Shown here piece after piece: positions 1 to 24,498 of a stretch of DNA of 24,498 nt (its first letter is position 1; every line of letters starts with the position of its first letter). The notes under the pieces were generated by a model. That model was not told the DNA's origin and searched no databases. It worked only from the letters and a program-made list of their open reading frames with translations. The stretch lies in the NCBI GenBank assembly GCA_026770585.1, contig MU646978.1:41027-65524 (forward strand), read 5' to 3'. Source of the stretch: Baffinella frigidus (lineage: Eukaryota; Cryptophyceae; Cryptomonadales; Baffinellaceae). Both the position numbers and the translations under genes were made by a program.

Positions 1-97
1 GGGTTTCGGGTTTCGGGTTTCGGGTTTCGGGTTTCGGGTTTCGGGTTTCGGGTTTCGGGTTTCGGGTTTTGGGTTTCGGGTTTCGGGTTTCGGGTTG
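1..97. repeat. TTTCGGG array
   Basis: Fourteen near-perfect 7-base units of a telomere-like variant (C replacing A of TTTAGGG), with one TTTTGGG unit. It ends directly against a decayed copy of exon 14. It is an interstitial, locally homogenised array rather than evidence of a chromosome end, because gene sequence must continue to the left. Confidence 0.95.
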
Positions 98-146
98 AAC
101 CTGAGCTTCGGAGGAGCACGTCTGGAGGCCACGACCGAACGTGAGA
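97..146 (-). pseudogene. Decayed copy of ALDH exon 14 3' end
   Basis: The minus strand reads ...LQTCSSEAQ then GTTGAACCC, matching the end and donor of exon 14 (655-700). Substitutions and a small deletion lie in the middle. It sits in the downstream intron. Confidence 0.75.
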
Positions 147-152
147 ATAGTC

Positions 153-256
153 TATCCCTTAAGTGGCCAGTAGGATCATACGCCCTACCGTAGGGCCCTA
201 GGACCTGCCTAGGACCTCTTGACCGTGAACTTTGACGGCATGGCCACTTAAGGGAT
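153..256. mobile_element. Family B inverted-repeat element, copy 1
   Basis: Ends are TATCCCTTAAGTGGCCAG and its inverse TGGCCACTTAAGGGAT. The centre holds the palindromic CCTACCGTAGGGCCCTAGGA. There is no coding capacity. Other copies are at 4554-4657, 8766-8884, 9260-9545 and 21896-22001. Confidence 0.8.
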
Positions 257-410
257 TTTCAACCCGAGTGAGGGCCACGCCAGACTGCTGGAGGGGGTAG
301 CTCCCTTTGGAAACGCCAATTCCGGCGTTCAACTATGCCGAAAGTAAACAAACCCCCCTGATTCCCTCCGGGGAATTGACTTTTGGCGACCCCTTCCAAG
401 GATCCCACGA

Positions 411-569
411 ACCCTCACGGAAAGACCAAATCGACGATTTTCAGACCTCAGATTTACCTTGCCAGCCAGGCGAATTCGCCTGGCTGTGTTAACTTAAGTC
501 CTAATCTTGGTGTAAAATCAACTTTTGAGGACAGGTCGAAATCGTGGATTTGGTCCTTCCGTGAGGGTT
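411..569. repeat. Foldback element
   Basis: ACCCTCACGGAAAGACCAAA pairs with TTTGGTCCTTCCGTGAGGGT across about 159 bases. The centre is a perfect GCCAGGCGAATTCGCCTGGC palindrome. Flanks 257-410 and 570-608 contain nothing recognisable. Confidence 0.75.
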
Positions 570-608
570 GGTGGTCTGGCGTGGGGCCAGCTCGCCTAAG
601 CTTGGGGG

Positions 609-654
609 TTGGGTTTGGGGTTTGGGGTTTGGGGTTTAGGGTTTAGGGTTTAAC
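609..654. repeat. TTTGGGG/TTTAGGG tract at exon 14 donor
   Basis: Telomere-like units run up to the exon 14 donor. On the gene strand the intron begins GTTAAACCCTAAACCC. Confidence 0.85.
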
Positions 655-23242
<22,588 letters not shown>

Positions 23243-23284
23243 CTGGAAAAAAAGGGTCTAGTGGTGTGCAGCGCTGTCGGCGAC

Positions 23285-23335
23285 TGTTGGCGGGAGGAGA
23301 GGAGAGGTGCACCGCGGAAGGACGCGGCGGATCAT
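23285..23335 (-). CDS. ALDH: Possible leader exon of the ALDH gene (mitochondrial-type presequence)
   Basis: A minus-strand ATG at 23333-23335 opens a 17-codon frame beginning MIRRVLPRC: basic, no acidic residues, Ser/Thr/Pro-rich, like a mitochondrial targeting sequence. The frame is the same as that of the N-terminal ALDH exon but meets a TAG at about 23258-23260. A 42-base intron (GT at 23283-23284; acceptor TTTTTTTCCAG ending at 23243) would remove the stop and keep the frame. The intron is short and the donor (GTCGCC) weak, so this is a hypothesis. The true start may instead lie elsewhere upstream. Confidence 0.3.
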
Positions 23336-23429
23336 GTCGAGGAACGTGGGGAAGTTTGCGATCACTCCAGGCTGTTCAGGTTACGAGCCTTCGCCTAAAA
23401 AGAAAGTCACGTCCGTCCTACAAAAAGCT

Positions 23430-23535
23430 CTGTCCATCAAATCATTTTAAAACGAATTTTTTTTAGAATTTTCAAAATATGTCAACTTTGGGTCTAAAAT
23501 GATTTTAATCCGGGTCTAAAATGATTTTAATGATC
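23430..23535. other. AT-rich stretch with a duplicated 19-mer
   Basis: GTCTAAAATGATTTTAAT occurs twice (about 23492 and 23514), beside AAATCATTTTAAAACGAA. It lies 100-200 bases upstream of the possible ALDH start and could be part of its 5' flank; no defined promoter element is recognised. Confidence 0.4.
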
Positions 23536-23635
23536 TTCTTGCTCCCCTAAGTTGTGGAAATTGGAGCCGTTCGGTCTTGGAATCCAAGATCGGTTACAGG
23601 ATAGAGTGGGGTTTCGTCCAGTAGTGGTCACGTCC

Positions 23636-24130
23636 TTAATACGTCCGTGTAAAGAGGGTGTGGTAAAGATCAGCGTCCTCTTGATCAAGAGGGTACATCT
23701 CTGTAGCTCGTCGGCAACTCGTACCACAGCCCCACCCGCATCCTTCCCACAGCCACAGGGTGTGCCAGGGTGCGTGCTGGCAGCCCCTGATACGGGGGAA
23801 CTTGCGTAGCGGAGGCCGGGCACGAGGCTTCGTGCTCTTCTTGTCAGTACACTTTGGGTGTTCCCTGCACCCTGTTTTTTTTGTTGCCGGGGCTGCTCCG
23901 GGCGGAGTCTCTGGCATAGCCTCATCCTCCTCAAAAAGAACAACCAGCACCACCACCATCCCCTCCTCATCACCCCCATCACCACCACCATCCTCTTCAT
24001 CTCTCTTGCCAGTTCCACCTTTTTGATGCAACCGTGGGAGACGCAATACCTCCCTGTGGAATGGGGGAAGGTAAGCCGCTGGAACGCTCCCAACTGTTGT
24101 GAGCCTTCCAGCGGCTCTAACCCGAGCTAG
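23636..24130 (-). CDS. Unidentified minus-strand open frame (low confidence)
   Basis: About 165 codons stay open on the minus strand, without an in-frame ATG near the 5' end. An acidic Gly-rich run (DEEDGGGDGGDEEG) and a Cys/His/Lys stretch (TGCREHPKCTDKKSTKPRA) look protein-like. The C-terminal part is Trp/Cys-rich and could be the wrong frame. It matches no family I recognise. It may be an exon, a transposon remnant or chance. Confidence 0.2.
   Translation of the reverse strand, partial: LARVRAAGRLTTVGSVPAAYLPPFHREVLRLPRLHQKGGTGKRDEEDGGGDGGDEEGMVVVLVVLFEEDEAMPETPPGAAPATKKTGCREHPKCTDKKSTKPRARPPLRKFPRIRGCQHAPWHTLWLWEGCGWGCGTSCRRATEMYPLDQEDADLYHTLFTRTY
24068..24120. repeat. Short hairpin
   Basis: TAAGCCGCTGGAACGCTC and GAGCCTTCCAGCGGCTCTA pair around CCAACTGTTGT. 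Function unknown. Confidence 0.6.
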
Positions 24131-24263
24131 TTCAATTCGCAGGGCTGTCACGTGAGCCAGCAGGCAGGGAGTCTCGCAACTGCTGACTTAGCCAGGCGCT
24201 CCCCGCTCGAATGCATGTCCAGTTTACGCCCCCCTCACCCGCGTCCCTCTCGCTGGAGCGCAG

Positions 24264-24338
24264 AGACTCGCGCGGATGGGGGACGGGATGATGGGCACGG
24301 CGATGCTGGTGGCCGGCTGCCCCGACGGCCGCGTCCAG
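24264..24338 (+). CDS. Probable internal exon of a neighbouring plus-strand gene
   Basis: There are 25 open codons, RLARMGDGMMGTAMLV then AGCPDGRVQ, between a GCGCAG acceptor and a CAG-GTACTC donor. Third positions are G or C in 24 of 25 codons, as in the ALDH exons. I do not recognise the protein. No companion exon was identified in the remaining 160 bases, and none with confidence to the left. If real, the neighbour runs away from ALDH, making the two genes divergent. Confidence 0.35.
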
Positions 24339-24404
24339 GTACTCTCCACACCAGAGTGCTCGAGGGAAACCGACGCCTTATCCACTACTGAAAACCCCTA
24401 CCCC

Positions 24405-24498
24405 GTGGTTCAAAATCGAGGTGAAATATGAGACACCAAGTGGCTCCAGTTCCGGGGGGGGGGGGGGCAAATTGATTTCCAACCCCCAAAACTGGACG
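24405..24498. repeat. Possible family F fragment at window end
   Basis: AAATCGAGGTGAAATATGAG and a 14-base G-run followed by CAAATTGATTTCC recall family F arms, but no closing arm is in view. Confidence 0.4.

Noticed and set aside
1-97. A chromosome end (telomere) at the window start
   Set aside because: The array is short and of a variant type, and the ALDH gene must continue leftward for its C-terminal exons.
23335-23451. Plus-strand ATG frame of 38 codons (MSRNVGKFA...)
   Set aside because: Short, no splice or family support, and it overlaps the proposed ALDH leader on the other strand.

Overview
The window is nuclear DNA of a eukaryote, most likely a unicellular alga. Plant-type TTTAGGG/CCCTAAA-like tracts run through it, coding sequence is cut by GT-AG introns, codon third positions in exons are mostly G or C, and short inverted-repeat elements are dense. 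A green alga of the prasinophyte kind would fit, but the species cannot be fixed from this sequence. There is no bacterial gene order, rRNA, tRNA or CRISPR. Positions 10002-10326 are an assembly gap.

One gene fills almost the whole window. It lies on the minus strand and encodes an aldehyde dehydrogenase of the betaine-aldehyde / 4-trimethylaminobutyraldehyde (ALDH9/BADH-like) type. I could assemble 14 exons, from the N-terminal exon at about 22974-23242 to an exon at 655-714. Every junction from the first exon onward has GT and AG borders and matching phase. The exons carry the oxyanion Asn (WNYP), the cofactor-binding Lys (ILKPS), the general-base Glu (LELGGK), the catalytic Cys (VCSNGTR) and the EEVFGP Glu. 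The last roughly 100 residues must lie left of position 1. Coding sequence is only about 5% of the locus. No long open reading frame in the window is this gene; the long frames mostly run through repeats.

The introns hold three kinds of material. (1) Telomere-like arrays, each locally fixed on its own variant (TTTCGGG, TTTGGGG, CCCTCAA, TGTAGGG). (2) Families of short terminal-inverted-repeat or foldback elements without transposase, several nested. (3) Decayed extra copies of exon ends. Copies of an exon's 3' end mostly lie in the downstream intron and copies of its 5' end in the upstream intron, as expected if introns grew by tandem duplications spanning splice sites. Exon 11 alone has eight such copies.

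Right of the gene (about 23336-24498) lies a probable 5' flank with a possible mitochondrial-type leader, a low-confidence minus-strand frame, and one likely plus-strand exon (24264-24338) of an unidentified neighbour.
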